NCBI RefSeq assembly: GCF_018842675.1
Contig: NZ_JAGTWO010000004.1
Span: 558,001-622,000, forward strand
DNA: 64,000 nucleotides
DNA from: Candidatus Pantoea bituminis
GTDB lineage: Bacteria; Pseudomonadota; Gammaproteobacteria; Enterobacterales; Enterobacteriaceae
Direction of reading: 5' to 3'
The position numbers were made by a program, and so were the translations under genes. Of the stretch, positions 1 through 8,831 are shown piece after piece (positions within the stretch are counted from its first letter, which is position 1; every line of letters starts with the position of its first letter). The notes beneath the pieces were generated by a model. The model was not told the DNA's origin. It made no database searches and was given only the letters and a program-made list of their open reading frames with translations.

Positions 1-409
1 GCTGAATGCCGCGCACGGCTACGAACTGATTAAATCGGTTGAGGAACTGTCCAAAGGCGAATATTCCCCCAGTCCCGGCATTATTTATCCGAACCTGACG
101 CTGCTGGAAGAGATGGATGCCATTCGCGTGGTTGATGCGCAGGCATCACGTAAAGCTTATGCGTTAAAGGCGGCCGGACGTGCATTGCTGGAAGAGAACC
201 GCGAGCATATCGCTAGTCTGATTGAACGCTTAACGTCGCTGGCGATTTTGGTGAATAATCGTTCTATTCCTGATGTTGATCAGGCGATCCATCAGATGAA
301 AGCGGCGTTAAATAGTCGCCTTTCGCAGGAAGATATTTCAGAAGAGACGTTGCAGAGCATCATTTCAACCCTCAACGAAGCGGCAAAAAAATCACAACCA
401 GCTGATTAA
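1..409 (+). CDS. PadR-family transcriptional regulator, 5' truncated by window edge
   Basis: The reading frame is open from base 2 and ends at the TAA at 407-409, so only the C-terminal part is present (about 135 residues). It begins inside the winged-helix domain: HGYELIK and YSPSPGIIYPNLTLLEE are typical of the recognition helix and wing of PadR proteins. A helical C-terminal tail, the usual PadR dimerisation arm, follows. It resembles YqjI, the nickel-responsive PadR repressor of the ferric reductase gene yqjH, but the missing N-terminus would hold the His-rich metal-binding part that would decide this. PadR proteins act as dimeric cytoplasmic repressors. The family call is firm; YqjI identity is only likely. 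Confidence 0.8.
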   Translation, partial: LNAAHGYELIKSVEELSKGEYSPSPGIIYPNLTLLEEMDAIRVVDAQASRKAYALKAAGRALLEENREHIASLIERLTSLAILVNNRSIPDVDQAIHQMKAALNSRLSQEDISEETLQSIISTLNEAAKKSQPAD

Positions 410-425
410 CACGTCTGGTTGTGAT
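391..425. terminator. Hairpin between two convergent genes, terminator-like
   Basis: An 11-bp perfect inverted repeat (391-401 with 415-425, loop 402-414) overlaps the stop of the PadR gene. An A-run (385-391) lies on its left and a short T-run (432-436) on its right, so it could end transcription on either strand. The left A-run is the better U-tract, serving the minus-strand gene that ends at 476. Confidence 0.6.
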
Positions 426-475
426 CTCTCTGTTTTTAGCGCTGCACTAAGTAAATCTTCTCATTCACCTCAATG

Positions 476-775
476 TTATGCGTTGGCGTCAGGCTTTTTC
501 CTGTCAACGTGCCCCAGCGAGCGTTCTGGAAAACAGTAATCGCGCACCCGCTGTTTCAGCATTGAAGCATCGGGGAAGCCACCATCGCGCTTGCGCTCCC
601 ACAACAAAAAAGTATCGACCTTAATTTCAAATATCCCGCCAGTGCCTGGTTTCAGCGTCACCGACGCGAGATCGTCGGCAAACGTGTGCAGCAGCTCCTG
701 CGCCATCCATGCTGAACGCATTAGCCAGTTACATTGCGTGCAGTAATGTATTTCGATGGTCGGTTTCGGCGTCAT
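476..775 (-). CDS. SelT/SelW/SelH-family (Rdx) thioredoxin-like protein, Cys form
   Basis: A 99-residue protein with the family pattern: a short beta strand, then C-T-Q-C at residues 12-15, the CxxC redox motif that in selenoproteins is CxxU. Further on are the family motifs PGTGGIFEI and LWERKRDGGFPD, and a C-terminal stretch ending in the usual Rdx helix. The frame stays open up to a GTG at 808, but the ATG at 775 is preceded at proper spacing by GAGG and places the motif where the family has it, so I chose 775. Family members are small cytoplasmic proteins with a presumed redox role and no settled substrate. It is convergent with the PadR-type gene. Confidence 0.8.
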   Translation of the reverse strand: MTPKPTIEIHYCTQCNWLMRSAWMAQELLHTFADDLASVTLKPGTGGIFEIKVDTFLLWERKRDGGFPDASMLKQRVRDYCFPERSLGHVDRKKPDANA

Positions 776-865
776 GGGGATTACCTCAATAAGATGTTGA
801 TTATTCACTTAGAAGTGCAGATTAACAAAATGTGCGCTGTAAGAACCCTCTTAATGTAAATGCTA

Positions 866-894
866 TTGATAATGATTACCACTTGCATTAGATT
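866..894 (+). promoter_or_regulatory. Probable hmu promoter overlapped by a Fur box
   Basis: Positions 867-881 match the 7-1-7 Fur consensus TGATAATnATTATCA at 14 of 15 positions. The same stretch carries a plausible sigma-70 promoter: TTGATA at 866-871, a 17-base spacer, and TAGATT at 889-894. Fur with ferrous iron would therefore cover the -35 and spacer and repress the downstream haem uptake genes when iron is plentiful. The 5' leader to hmuR would be about 125 bases. Confidence 0.75.
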
Positions 895-1021
895 CTCGGC
901 AAATAATTCATACCTAAAAATAAGTTCAATTTTTTTATGGCTTTATTGTGCGAAGCCATCTTTTGATACTGTCTGCAAGCGTGTGAGCGAATACTAACAA
1001 TTAATCAGGACTTTCGCGCTC

Positions 1022-3394
1022 ATGTCACTACTTTTTCAGGGAATTACGCCACAGCGGCTGTTTAAAACGGCGCTGATCGCCTCTGCAATTCATACAGCCT
1101 GCGGCTACGCCGCCAGCTCGGATCCTTCTGTTCTTGCACTTTCAGCCAGCAAAAGCAGCAGCAGCGAACCGGTAATGACCGTTAACGCACCCCAAGACGA
1201 AAAACGTGCGGGCAGCAAAACCTCGCTCTCTGCGGCAGAGCTGCGTCAGCGTGGCGCAAACGACTTTGGTTCTATCATGCGTTACGAACCGCTGATCAGC
1301 GCAACCGGCTCCAGCGGCGGTTCGTCTGCTGGGAAAAGTGGTTTCGACCGCGCGGGTTATACGGGTTACAACATTCGTGGGCTGGAAAGTAACCGTGTAG
1401 GTCTGGACGTAGATGGCATTCCGCTGCCGCAAGCCACCGGACGCAGCTATGTTGGACGCGCCGGCCTCGACAGCTTTGGCATCGGTCGTGATTACATTGA
1501 TCCCTACATGTTTGGCCGCATCGACATTGAAAAGGGCGCAACGGCGGTCGATCAACCCAACACCTCAATCGGCGGCAATGTCTCTTTCCGCAACAAAACA
1601 GCGGATGATTACCTGCGTCCGGGTAAGGAAACCTACTTCGGTTACCAAAGCGATTATGACTCTTCGAACCGTAGCTGGCACAACGGCATTACCGCTGCGG
1701 CGGGCGATGACGAGCTGCGCGGTATTTTCGTTTACAGCCGTCGCGACGGGCAGGAAACCGAAAACAACAGCGGCGAACTTGACGCTTACCCAGCGAACTG
1801 GCACTCCGATGCCTTTATGACTTCCGGCATCTGGCAACCCAATGATGAGCACAAACTCAGCGCGACGCTGGATTACTACCACAAAACCAATCATTCGCAT
1901 TACGACAGTTGGGATACATCCGGTAATACCGTTTGGGGCACTGCGCAGCAGCAAAGTGACACGCGCCGTTTCGGCGCGAGCCTGAGTGATGAATACACGC
2001 CGTATAACAATATTATCGATAGCCTGATCACGCGCGTTTACTGGCAGAAAACTGAAGCGCATGACAACACCTACATGCCGTCGAGCGCCAGCGCCTATCA
2101 AACGGTTTACTCCGATTACAACAGCGATACTTACGGCTTTGACACGCGGCTGGCGAAAAGTATAGGTCGTCATGAATTGAGCGGCGGCCTTAACGCACGT
2201 CTGATCGACACCGAACGTCCGTTCCGCCAATCGCCTACGCCAAGTGTTTATAGTGTGATCATGCAGCCACAGGCCAACAGCCGTAGCTACACGGTGGGCG
2301 GTTACGTACAGGATAAGATCAACGTTGACTTCGACAGTCATAATTTCGCGGTGATTCCGGGCGTACGTGTGATGTACCAGAACACCAAGCCGCGAGATGT
2401 CTCCACCTTGACCACCAACAGCAGCGCGCTCGACTCCTCAGACGTGTCAGCGCTGTACGGATCTGCGAACACCGATACACAGGTTCTGCCGTCAATTGCT
2501 TTCCAATATGATCTGACACCAACGCTGATGACCTATCTGCAATATAGCCGTGGCGCGCAGTTCCCGAATGACACCCAGCTGTATGGTTCGTGGAACCTGG
2601 GTTCCAGCTATGCCGGCACAGCGCAATATGCGTTGATAGGTAATCCCGATCTTAAAACCGAAACCAGCAATAACTACGAATGGGGCGTGAAAGGTCTGTT
2701 GACCGAAGGCGTCAGCATCAACGCGGCTGCCTTCTATAACGACTATAAAAACTTCATTGCCTTTACCCGTTACACCCGTTCAGGCAATCCCGATAAATTC
2801 GTTAATGTACCGAGCAACATCTACACCACTTATGAAGCTGAGAACCGCGATAAGGCATACATTTACGGTGCAGAAATCAGTAGCAAAATTAACTTCGGCA
2901 CCTGGTTCCAGCAGGTCGATGGTCTGAGCGCCAATCTGGCCTTCGGTTACACCCAGGGCGCAGCGAAGTCGAGCTACCTTGGCGACCGTTATGTCGATCT
3001 GGAGAGCGTAGCGCCGATGAAAGCCATCGTTGGCCTGGCGTGGGATGACGTTGATCGCGGTTATGGTGCGGCAGTCACCGCTACTTTCGTGAAAGGCAAG
3101 AAAGCGACAGCGACGAACCGGGAAAGCTTCACCAATACAGGTAACGCCATAACGGATTCCAGCACTGATTATATGCGTGTGCCGGGTTATGGCATGGTGG
3201 ATATGACCGCGTACTGGAACGTCACTAAAAACGTTAAGTTGAGCGGCGGCCTCTATAACCTCACCGATCGGAAATATTGGGATTACCTCAGCAGCCGTGA
3301 GTTGACCAGTGATTCACAACAGGATCGCAACGATCAATCGCTGGCGGTGATGCCAGGCCGCACCTTCCAACTGGGTGTTAATGTCGACTTCTGA
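1022..3394 (+). CDS. hmuR: TonB-dependent outer-membrane haem/haemoglobin receptor (HmuR-like)
   Basis: A 790-residue protein with a signal peptide (about residues 1-31, ending near GYAA), a TonB-box-like segment PVMTVNA near residue 50, a plug domain (about 60-195, with YNIRGLESNRV) and a long beta-barrel ending in the terminal Phe required for outer-membrane assembly. GNPDLKTETS and an RGAQFP segment resemble the NPNL and FRAP motifs of haem receptors. It heads a haem gene cluster behind a Fur box, and hmuS starts about 50 bases downstream. It should bind haem or haem proteins outside the cell and import haem with TonB energy. Haem as substrate rests mainly on the neighbours. There is no frameshift. 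Confidence 0.85.
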   Translation: MSLLFQGITPQRLFKTALIASAIHTACGYAASSDPSVLALSASKSSSSEPVMTVNAPQDEKRAGSKTSLSAAELRQRGANDFGSIMRYEPLISATGSSGGSSAGKSGFDRAGYTGYNIRGLESNRVGLDVDGIPLPQATGRSYVGRAGLDSFGIGRDYIDPYMFGRIDIEKGATAVDQPNTSIGGNVSFRNKTADDYLRPGKETYFGYQSDYDSSNRSWHNGITAAAGDDELRGIFVYSRRDGQETENNSGELDAYPANWHSDAFMTSGIWQPNDEHKLSATLDYYHKTNHSHYDSWDTSGNTVWGTAQQQSDTRRFGASLSDEYTPYNNIIDSLITRVYWQKTEAHDNTYMPSSASAYQTVYSDYNSDTYGFDTRLAKSIGRHELSGGLNARLIDTERPFRQSPTPSVYSVIMQPQANSRSYTVGGYVQDKINVDFDSHNFAVIPGVRVMYQNTKPRDVSTLTTNSSALDSSDVSALYGSANTDTQVLPSIAFQYDLTPTLMTYLQYSRGAQFPNDTQLYGSWNLGSSYAGTAQYALIGNPDLKTETSNNYEWGVKGLLTEGVSINAAAFYNDYKNFIAFTRYTRSGNPDKFVNVPSNIYTTYEAENRDKAYIYGAEISSKINFGTWFQQVDGLSANLAFGYTQGAAKSSYLGDRYVDLESVAPMKAIVGLAWDDVDRGYGAAVTATFVKGKKATATNRESFTNTGNAITDSSTDYMRVPGYGMVDMTAYWNVTKNVKLSGGLYNLTDRKYWDYLSSRELTSDSQQDRNDQSLAVMPGRTFQLGVNVDF

Positions 3395-3404
3395 TAATAA
3401 TTTA

Positions 3405-3424
3405 GCCCTGCGATAAAGCAGGGC
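3405..3424 (+). terminator. Small hairpin between hmuR and hmuS
   Basis: GCCCTG (3405-3410) pairs with CAGGGC (3419-3424) around an 8-base loop. No T-run follows, so it is more likely an attenuating or mRNA-stabilising hairpin that lowers expression of the cytoplasmic genes relative to the receptor than a full terminator. Confidence 0.4.
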
Positions 3425-3446
3425 ACATTCATGGGAACAACGCGCA

Positions 3447-4478
3447 ATGAACCAGACTTACCAACACTATTTAGCCCTGAAGGGTGAACAGCCGAAGAAG
3501 TATGCCCGCGATCTGGCAGCGCTGATGGGCATCAGCGAAGCACAGCTCTGCGAAGCGCGTATCGGGCACGACGCACAGGCGATAAAAAGTGATTTCCCGG
3601 CACTGCTGGCTGCGCTGGAAGCGGTCGGTGAAACCAAAAGCATCACCCGCAATGAATATGCGGTACATGAGCATCTCGGAGAATATAAAAACCTGCATTT
3701 AGGCGGTCACGGTGGTTTGGTTCTTAATCCACGCGCGTTGGATTTGCGCCTGTTTCCGTCGCAGTGGCGGAGCGCGTTCGCATTGCGTGAGCAAACTGCG
3801 CATGGCGAACGCCAAAGCATTCAGATCTTTGATCGCCACGGCGATGCCGTGTTGAAAGTCTATATGACAGACAACAGCGACAAAGCCGCGTGGCAGGCAT
3901 TGATCGCGAATTTTGCTCAAGAAAATAGCGCACCGATTAGCGTTCAGCCGTTTACGGCTGCGGAACGCAATCGCAACGTTGATGCAGCCGCTATCGACAA
4001 CGAATGGCGCGCGATGACTGACGTGCATCAATTCTTTGGCCTGTTGAAGCGTCACAATGTCTCGCGCCAGCAGGCATTCCGCGCTGCGGGTGACGATCTC
4101 GCCTGGCAAGTCAGCAATGATGCGCTGGCGAAAGTGCTGAATCTGACGTTGCAGGATGCCAATGAAATCATGATTTTTGTCGGCAATCGCGGCTGTACTC
4201 AGATCTTTACCGGCGTTGTAGAAAAACTGATGCCAATGGAAAACTGGATCAACATCTTCAATCCGCAATTTACGCTGCACCTGATGGAAAACCACATTAG
4301 CGAAAGCTGGGTAACACGCAAACCCAGCGGCGATGGTTTTGTCACAAGTCTGGAACTGTTCGCCGCCGACGGCACGCAAATTGCGCAGCTGTATGGTCAG
4401 CGCAGCGAAGGCACGCCGGAGCAGGCGCGCTGGCGTGAGCAGGTCAACTCGCTGCGTGCGGCGGGAGACGCCGCATGA
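3447..4478 (+). CDS. hmuS: Haemin-degrading factor / haem carrier HmuS (HemS/ChuS family)
   Basis: A 343-residue cytoplasmic protein with two related halves, as in HemS and ChuS (about 340-355 residues). The second half carries TDVHQFFGLLKRH, where the His near residue 193 is the conserved haem ligand, and later GNRGCTQIF and WINIFNP family motifs. It accepts haem after import and either stores it or breaks it down to release iron. It lies directly after the receptor gene, and its stop overlaps the ATG of hmuT by four bases (ATGA), implying translational coupling in an hmuRSTUV operon. Confidence 0.9.
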   Translation: MNQTYQHYLALKGEQPKKYARDLAALMGISEAQLCEARIGHDAQAIKSDFPALLAALEAVGETKSITRNEYAVHEHLGEYKNLHLGGHGGLVLNPRALDLRLFPSQWRSAFALREQTAHGERQSIQIFDRHGDAVLKVYMTDNSDKAAWQALIANFAQENSAPISVQPFTAAERNRNVDAAAIDNEWRAMTDVHQFFGLLKRHNVSRQQAFRAAGDDLAWQVSNDALAKVLNLTLQDANEIMIFVGNRGCTQIFTGVVEKLMPMENWINIFNPQFTLHLMENHISESWVTRKPSGDGFVTSLELFAADGTQIAQLYGQRSEGTPEQARWREQVNSLRAAGDAA

Positions 4479-5292
4479 AATCGCTGTTATTGATGGTGCT
4501 GGTGGCGCTTCCTCGTTTGCGTCGGAGCGGGTGGTGTCGATTGGCGGTGACATCACACAAATCGTTTATGCGCTGGATGCTCAGCAAAATCTGATCGCCC
4601 GCGACAGCACCAGCCAGCAACCGGCGCAGGCGAATAGATTGCCGAACATCGGCTATATGCGCCAGCTCAACGCCGAGGGCATTCTGGCGCTGAAACCGAC
4701 GTTGGTGTTAAGCAGTGAGCTGGCTAAGCCTTCGCTGGTGTTGCAGCAAGTAGAGCAAGCGGGTGTGAAAGTGGTGGAGATAACCGGCGAAAACAGCGTG
4801 CAAGCTATTCCGAAAAAGATTGCTGCCATTGGCAAAGCGTTGAATCGTGAAGCCCAGGCACAAACCCTGAAAGCACAGGTTGAGAAGCAGCTGGCGCAAC
4901 TTCCGCAACAGACATTACCGGTCAAAGTGTTGTTTATCATGGCGAACAGCGGCATGAAATCACTGGCGGCGGGTAATCAAACTGCTGCAGATAGTGCCAT
5001 TCGCAGTGCGGGCTTGGTGAACGCCATGGCTTCAGTACCGCATTACCAGGCGCTGTCACAGGAAGGTGTGGTCGCTGCCGCGCCCGATTTAGTGGTGATT
5101 GGGGATGACGGCCTGAAAGCGTTCGGCAATGAAGAGAAACTGTGGCAGCTGCCGGGGCTGGCACTAACGCCCGCCGGGCAGCACCACAATTTGCTGGTGA
5201 TCGATACCATGGCGCTGCTGGGTTTTGGTCTGGATACGCCGCAGGCTATTGTCAAATTGCGCCGTGCGGCAGAAGCCATCCGGCATGATTAA
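4475..5292 (+). pseudogene. hmuT: Periplasmic haem-binding protein HmuT, frame broken in the signal peptide
   Basis: The ATG at 4475 begins a good signal peptide start (MKSLLLMVLVAL), but the mature protein (SERVVSIGGDITQIVYALDAQ, the HmuT start) is in the next frame. One missing base near 4508-4512 explains this; with one base restored the gene is 272 residues, the normal HmuT length. The mature part is intact to the stop and keeps the RDSTSQ motif typical of haem-binding members of the TroA/FecB-like fold. The product would carry haem from HmuR to the HmuUV permease. The overlaps with hmuS (4 bases) and hmuU (8 bases) support one operon. A sequencing error is more likely than real inactivation, because the rest is perfectly conserved. 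Confidence 0.8.
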
Positions 5293-6274
5293 TCTGCGCT
5301 GGCTGCTCTTGATGCTGATCAGCATGTTGGTGGCGATGGTGATTGCGGCGAATCTCGGTGCCATGTCGCTGTCGCTGCGTGCGCTGTGGCAAGCGCCACT
5401 CAACGATATCAGCTGGCAAATCTGGCTGAACATTCGTTTGCCGCGCGTGTTGCTGGCGGTGCTGTTGGGTATGGCGCTGGCGGTATCGGGTGCAGTGATG
5501 CAAGGGCTGTTTCGCAATCCGTTGGCCGATCCCGGATTGCTTGGCATCAGCAGCGGCGCGGGTTTAGCGGTGGCGCTAGCCATCGTCATCCCGCTGGCGC
5601 TGCCAGCAATGTTAGCGATGTGGCTCCCGACAGTCGCTGCGTTTCTTGGCAGCCTGTTGGTGACGCTGCTGATCTTCAGCTTTAGTCGTCTGGCGCGCGG
5701 CAATTTGTCGCGGTTGCTGCTGGTCGGCATTGCCATTAATGCCCTGTGTGGTGCAGCGGTCGGCGTGCTTTCATGGCTGAGCAACGATCAGCAACTGCGT
5801 CAGCTTTCGCTATGGGGCATGGGAAGTTTAAGTCAGGCGCAGTGGCCTTCGTTGTTGGTTTGTGCGCTGTTGATTGTGCCAGCGCTGCTGCTGCTGCAGA
5901 CGCGTGCGCGTCGCCTCAACTTGCTGCAACTGGGTGAAGAAGATGCGCATTACATGGGTATTGATGTCAAACGCACCCAGCGCCAACTGCTGGTGCTCAG
6001 CGCGTTACTGGTTGGCACCGCCGTATCGGTCAGCGGGATTATCGGTTTTGTTGGCTTAGTGGTGCCACATGTGATGCGTTTTTGCCTTGGCAACGATCAC
6101 CGCTGGATGTTGCCGGGCTCGGCGCTGGCAGGCGGTATTCTGTTGCTGCTGGCGGATACGCTGGCGCGCACGGTGGTGATCCCCGCTGAAATGCCGGTGG
6201 GATTACTGACCAGCCTGATTGGTGGCCCCTGGTTTCTCTGGTTGATCCTGCGCCAGCAGCGAGGAATGGAATGA
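5285..6274 (+). CDS. hmuU: Haem ABC transporter permease HmuU (FecCD family)
   Basis: A 329-residue inner-membrane permease of the FecCD/BtuC type, mostly hydrophobic with about ten predicted membrane helices. Family motifs: [20 protein letters not shown] near the first third, [19 protein letters not shown], and [15 protein letters not shown], the loop that contacts the ATPase. The start at 5285 overlaps the hmuT stop by 8 bases; the frame is open upstream but that part is not conserved. It overlaps hmuV by four bases. With HmuV it moves haem from the periplasm into the cytoplasm. Confidence 0.92.
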   Translation: MINLRWLLLMLISMLVAMVIAANLGAMSLSLRALWQAPLNDISWQIWLNIRLPRVLLAVLLGMALAVSGAVMQGLFRNPLADPGLLGISSGAGLAVALAIVIPLALPAMLAMWLPTVAAFLGSLLVTLLIFSFSRLARGNLSRLLLVGIAINALCGAAVGVLSWLSNDQQLRQLSLWGMGSLSQAQWPSLLVCALLIVPALLLLQTRARRLNLLQLGEEDAHYMGIDVKRTQRQLLVLSALLVGTAVSVSGIIGFVGLVVPHVMRFCLGNDHRWMLPGSALAGGILLLLADTLARTVVIPAEMPVGLLTSLIGGPWFLWLILRQQRGME

Positions 6275-7049
6275 TGAAGCAGCTTCAGGCTAGTGGACTG
6301 CATTTTGCGCGCGGCTCACGGATGTTGATCGATAATCTGGATGTCACGCTTAACGCCGGTGAAATGGTGGCGCTGATCGGCCCCAATGGCGCGGGGAAAT
6401 CAACGTTGTTACGCCTGTTAACCGGTTTCCTGCCCCGGATCGTGGGGAATGCCGCCTTGACGATCGCCCGTTAGATCAGTGGCCGCGTGAGCAGCTGGCA
6501 CGACGACGCGCGGTAATGCGTCAGCAAAACACCATGACCTTTTCGCAATCGGCGGCGTCAGTGGTGGCAATGGGTCGCGCGCCCTGGCCATCAACGCAGT
6601 CGGCTGCGATTGTTGCAGAGGTGATGATGTTGACCGGGTGTGATGCGCTGGCGCAGCGCGATTATCGTCAGCTTTCCGGCGGGGAGCAGCAGCGCGTGCA
6701 GTTGGCGCGCGTGCTGGCGCAGCTGTGGCAGGATGGCGCGCCGCGAGGCTGGCTTTTTCTCGATGAGCCGACTTCGGCCTTGGATCTGTTCTGGCAGCAG
6801 CAGACGCTGCGCTTGCTGCATAAACTCACGCGCAAAGGTGACTTTAGCGTCTGCACCGTGCTGCACGATCTCAATCTGGCTTCGCTGTGGGCCGATCGTA
6901 TTTTGCTGCTGCATCAGGGCAAATTAGTGGCGCAGGGCACACCGCAGCAGGTGATGACGGAAGCAACACTGATGCGCTGGTATCAGGCCGAATTGCAGGT
7001 AACGCCACATGCTGAAAGTGGACGACCACATATTCAGCTGCGGGTTTAG
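6271..7049 (+). pseudogene. hmuV: Haem ABC transporter ATPase HmuV, apparent frameshift
   Basis: Two frames together encode one ATPase. The first part (6271-6474) holds Walker [10 protein letters not shown] at residues 37-45; after a shift near CCCC at 6433-6436 the second frame continues with [19 protein letters not shown] and MRQQNT, then LSGGEQQRVQLARVL (signature), LDEPTSALD (Walker B) and the switch His in VLHDLN. Adding one C gives 259 residues, the normal HmuV size. It overlaps the hmuU stop (ATGA). The protein would power haem import through HmuU. Since only a homopolymer is affected, a sequencing error is the simplest reading. Confidence 0.82.
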
Positions 7050-7144
7050 GCCGTTTCGCTTATAAAACATTACCTTGTCTTAGCTGCCAACTGTTTTTTT
7101 CAGCCATACTTTTCTCTAAACAGTCAATAAACAGGGAGAAAACG

Positions 7145-7639
7145 ATGGCGAATACGCTAAACGAGGCTGCTGAAAAGTTAGGTAAAATTTTATTATCTTC
7201 TGGTCTGCATCTTGCCACCGCAGAATCTTGTACTGCCGGTCTCATCAGCATGACGCTGGCGGCGGTTGAGAACAGCGGCAACTTTTATACCAGCGGTTTT
7301 GTCACCTATAGCGAGAGTGCAAAAGTGCGTTTGCTGGGTGTGAGCGAAAGGGTGCTTGAACAATACACCGCGGTGAGTGAACACACCGTACGCGAGATGG
7401 CGCAGGGGGCCTGCGATCGGTCCAAAGAGCCCGTTAGTTTGGCCATCAGCGGCTATGCAGGACCTGACGGGGGCGAAGATGGCACGCCCGCAGGCACCAT
7501 TTGGGTCGGTTGGAAACTGGCGAACGGCGACATCTACGCGGAATGTCAGCAATTTGACGGCGAACCAAAAGAGGTGATGGAGCAGGGCGCGCTGTTTGCT
7601 ATCAACGGTTTAATCAAACGCCTTCAACCTTCCCGCTGA
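7145..7639 (+). CDS. CinA C-terminal-domain protein, PncC-like nicotinamide-nucleotide amidase
   Basis: A 164-residue stand-alone CinA C-terminal domain. Visible motifs are TAESCTAGL near residue 27 (active-site Ser region), GFVTYSESAK, AVSEHTVREMAQGA and SGYAGPDGGEDGTPAGT, all conserved in PncC, which deamidates NMN to nicotinic acid mononucleotide in the pyridine nucleotide cycle. It differs from E. coli PncC at many positions (YAGPDGG for IAGPDGG), so it may be a paralogue rather than the recA-linked pncC. A strong ribosome site (GGGAG) precedes the ATG. It follows hmuV by 95 bases and has its own terminator. Confidence 0.75.
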   Translation: MANTLNEAAEKLGKILLSSGLHLATAESCTAGLISMTLAAVENSGNFYTSGFVTYSESAKVRLLGVSERVLEQYTAVSEHTVREMAQGACDRSKEPVSLAISGYAGPDGGEDGTPAGTIWVGWKLANGDIYAECQQFDGEPKEVMEQGALFAINGLIKRLQPSR

Positions 7640-7645
7640 AGCCAG

Positions 7646-7674
7646 AAAAATGCGCCACATTCAGGCGCATTTTT
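7646..7674 (+). terminator. Rho-independent terminator after the CinA-family gene
   Basis: An 11-bp perfect stem (7646-7656 with 7664-7674), including GCGCC/GGCGC, ends in five T on the plus strand and has five A on the other side, so it can work in both directions. Confidence 0.85.
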
Positions 7675-7730
7675 ACGAAACCATTATTGCTGTGAAGGGT
7701 TAACAGCAATATGTGGGCAACCGCAAAGCC

Positions 7731-8714
7731 TCAGCGGCAATCGACAATCAACCGACCGCGCACTTTACCTTCCAGCAGATCGTGCGCGCCTTGCCGCGCT
7801 TCACTCAACGGAATGACGTGCGTAAATTTGCTGAGCTGCGTGGTGTCGAGGATTTCGCCAAGGCGTTGCCACGCCTGCTGGCGCAGCGCTTTAGGGCACA
7901 TTACGCTGTCAACGCCCGCTAAGGTGACGCCGCGCAAGATAAACGGCGCCACGCTGGTGGGCAGATCCAGACCTTGCGCCATGCCGCAAGCGGCGACCAC
8001 GCCGTCGCGCTGAGTTGCGGCTAGCACATTGCTTAAGGTATGGCTGCCGACGCTATCAATCGCCGCCGCCCAGCGCTCTTTAGCCAGCGGTTTGCCTGGC
8101 TCTGCCAGTTCAGCGCGATCGATAACTGACGATGCGCCGAGTGTAGTGATCAAATACTCTTCGTCGCTGGCGCGACCGCTGGACGCGATGACGTTAAAAC
8201 CGAGTCGAGCCAGCAAGTTGACGCTGAAGCTGCCCACGCCGCCGCTGGCACCTGTCACCAATACCGGGCCATGATCGGGTTTAACGCCCTGTTTCTCCAG
8301 CGCCAGCACGCACAGCATTGCGGTAAAACCTGCGGTGCCAATAGCCATGGTTTGCAAAGGGCTTAGCGTGCTCGGCAGCGGCACTAACCAGTCGCCGGAT
8401 ACGCTGGCTTTTTGCGCCAGCCCGCCCCAATATTTTTCTCCAACGCCCCAACCGGTGAGTAACGCAACGTCATCGTGTTGCCAGTCGGGATGGCGGCTTG
8501 AGGTTACACGACCAACAAAATCGATGCCGGGTACCATCGGGAATTGACGCACGATAGGGCCTTTATTGCAGATAGCTAAGGCGTCTTTGTAGTTCAGAGT
8601 GGAGTAGCTAACGTCGAGTGTGACGTCTTGATCGGGCAGTTGTGATTCGGGGAGATCTTTCAGCAGTGAACGGTAACCTTGTTCGTCATTTTCAATGACC
8701 AGTGCCTTAAACAT
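7731..8714 (-). CDS. acuI: Acrylyl-CoA reductase AcuI / YhdH (zinc-free MDR oxidoreductase)
   Basis: A 327-residue medium-chain dehydrogenase/reductase. N-terminal GroES-like part with STLNYKDALAICNKGPIV and PGIDFVGRV, then a Rossmann domain with TGASGGVGSFSVNLLARLG near residue 155 for NADPH. The family motif DSVGSHTLSNVLA is present. YhdH/AcuI reduces acryloyl-CoA to propionyl-CoA and protects against this electrophile. Members lack the catalytic zinc ligands of alcohol dehydrogenases, as here. It is monocistronic, convergent with the CinA-type gene. The intergenic repeat array lies just upstream of its start. Confidence 0.9.
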   Translation of the reverse strand: MFKALVIENDEQGYRSLLKDLPESQLPDQDVTLDVSYSTLNYKDALAICNKGPIVRQFPMVPGIDFVGRVTSSRHPDWQHDDVALLTGWGVGEKYWGGLAQKASVSGDWLVPLPSTLSPLQTMAIGTAGFTAMLCVLALEKQGVKPDHGPVLVTGASGGVGSFSVNLLARLGFNVIASSGRASDEEYLITTLGASSVIDRAELAEPGKPLAKERWAAAIDSVGSHTLSNVLAATQRDGVVAACGMAQGLDLPTSVAPFILRGVTLAGVDSVMCPKALRQQAWQRLGEILDTTQLSKFTHVIPLSEARQGAHDLLEGKVRGRLIVDCR

Positions 8715-8831
8715 GCAGCCTCCGGCAGGTTTGGAAAGAGATCAACGAGTTTACGCTTCCATGGCGGATTTCGGTAGGGATTGGTGTCGTTAATCCCAGC
8801 GTCGCGCCTTTAACGTGAGGCGTCGTCTGTC

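Noticed and set aside
1565..2341. 258-codon minus-strand ORF inside hmuR
   Set aside because: It is the antisense shadow of a conserved receptor gene, with no family motif.
3699..4556. 285-codon minus-strand ORF over hmuS
   Set aside because: Antisense to a clear HemS-family gene; composition follows the opposite strand.
5164..5784. 206-codon minus-strand ORF over hmuT/hmuU
   Set aside because: Antisense shadow of the haem permease genes.
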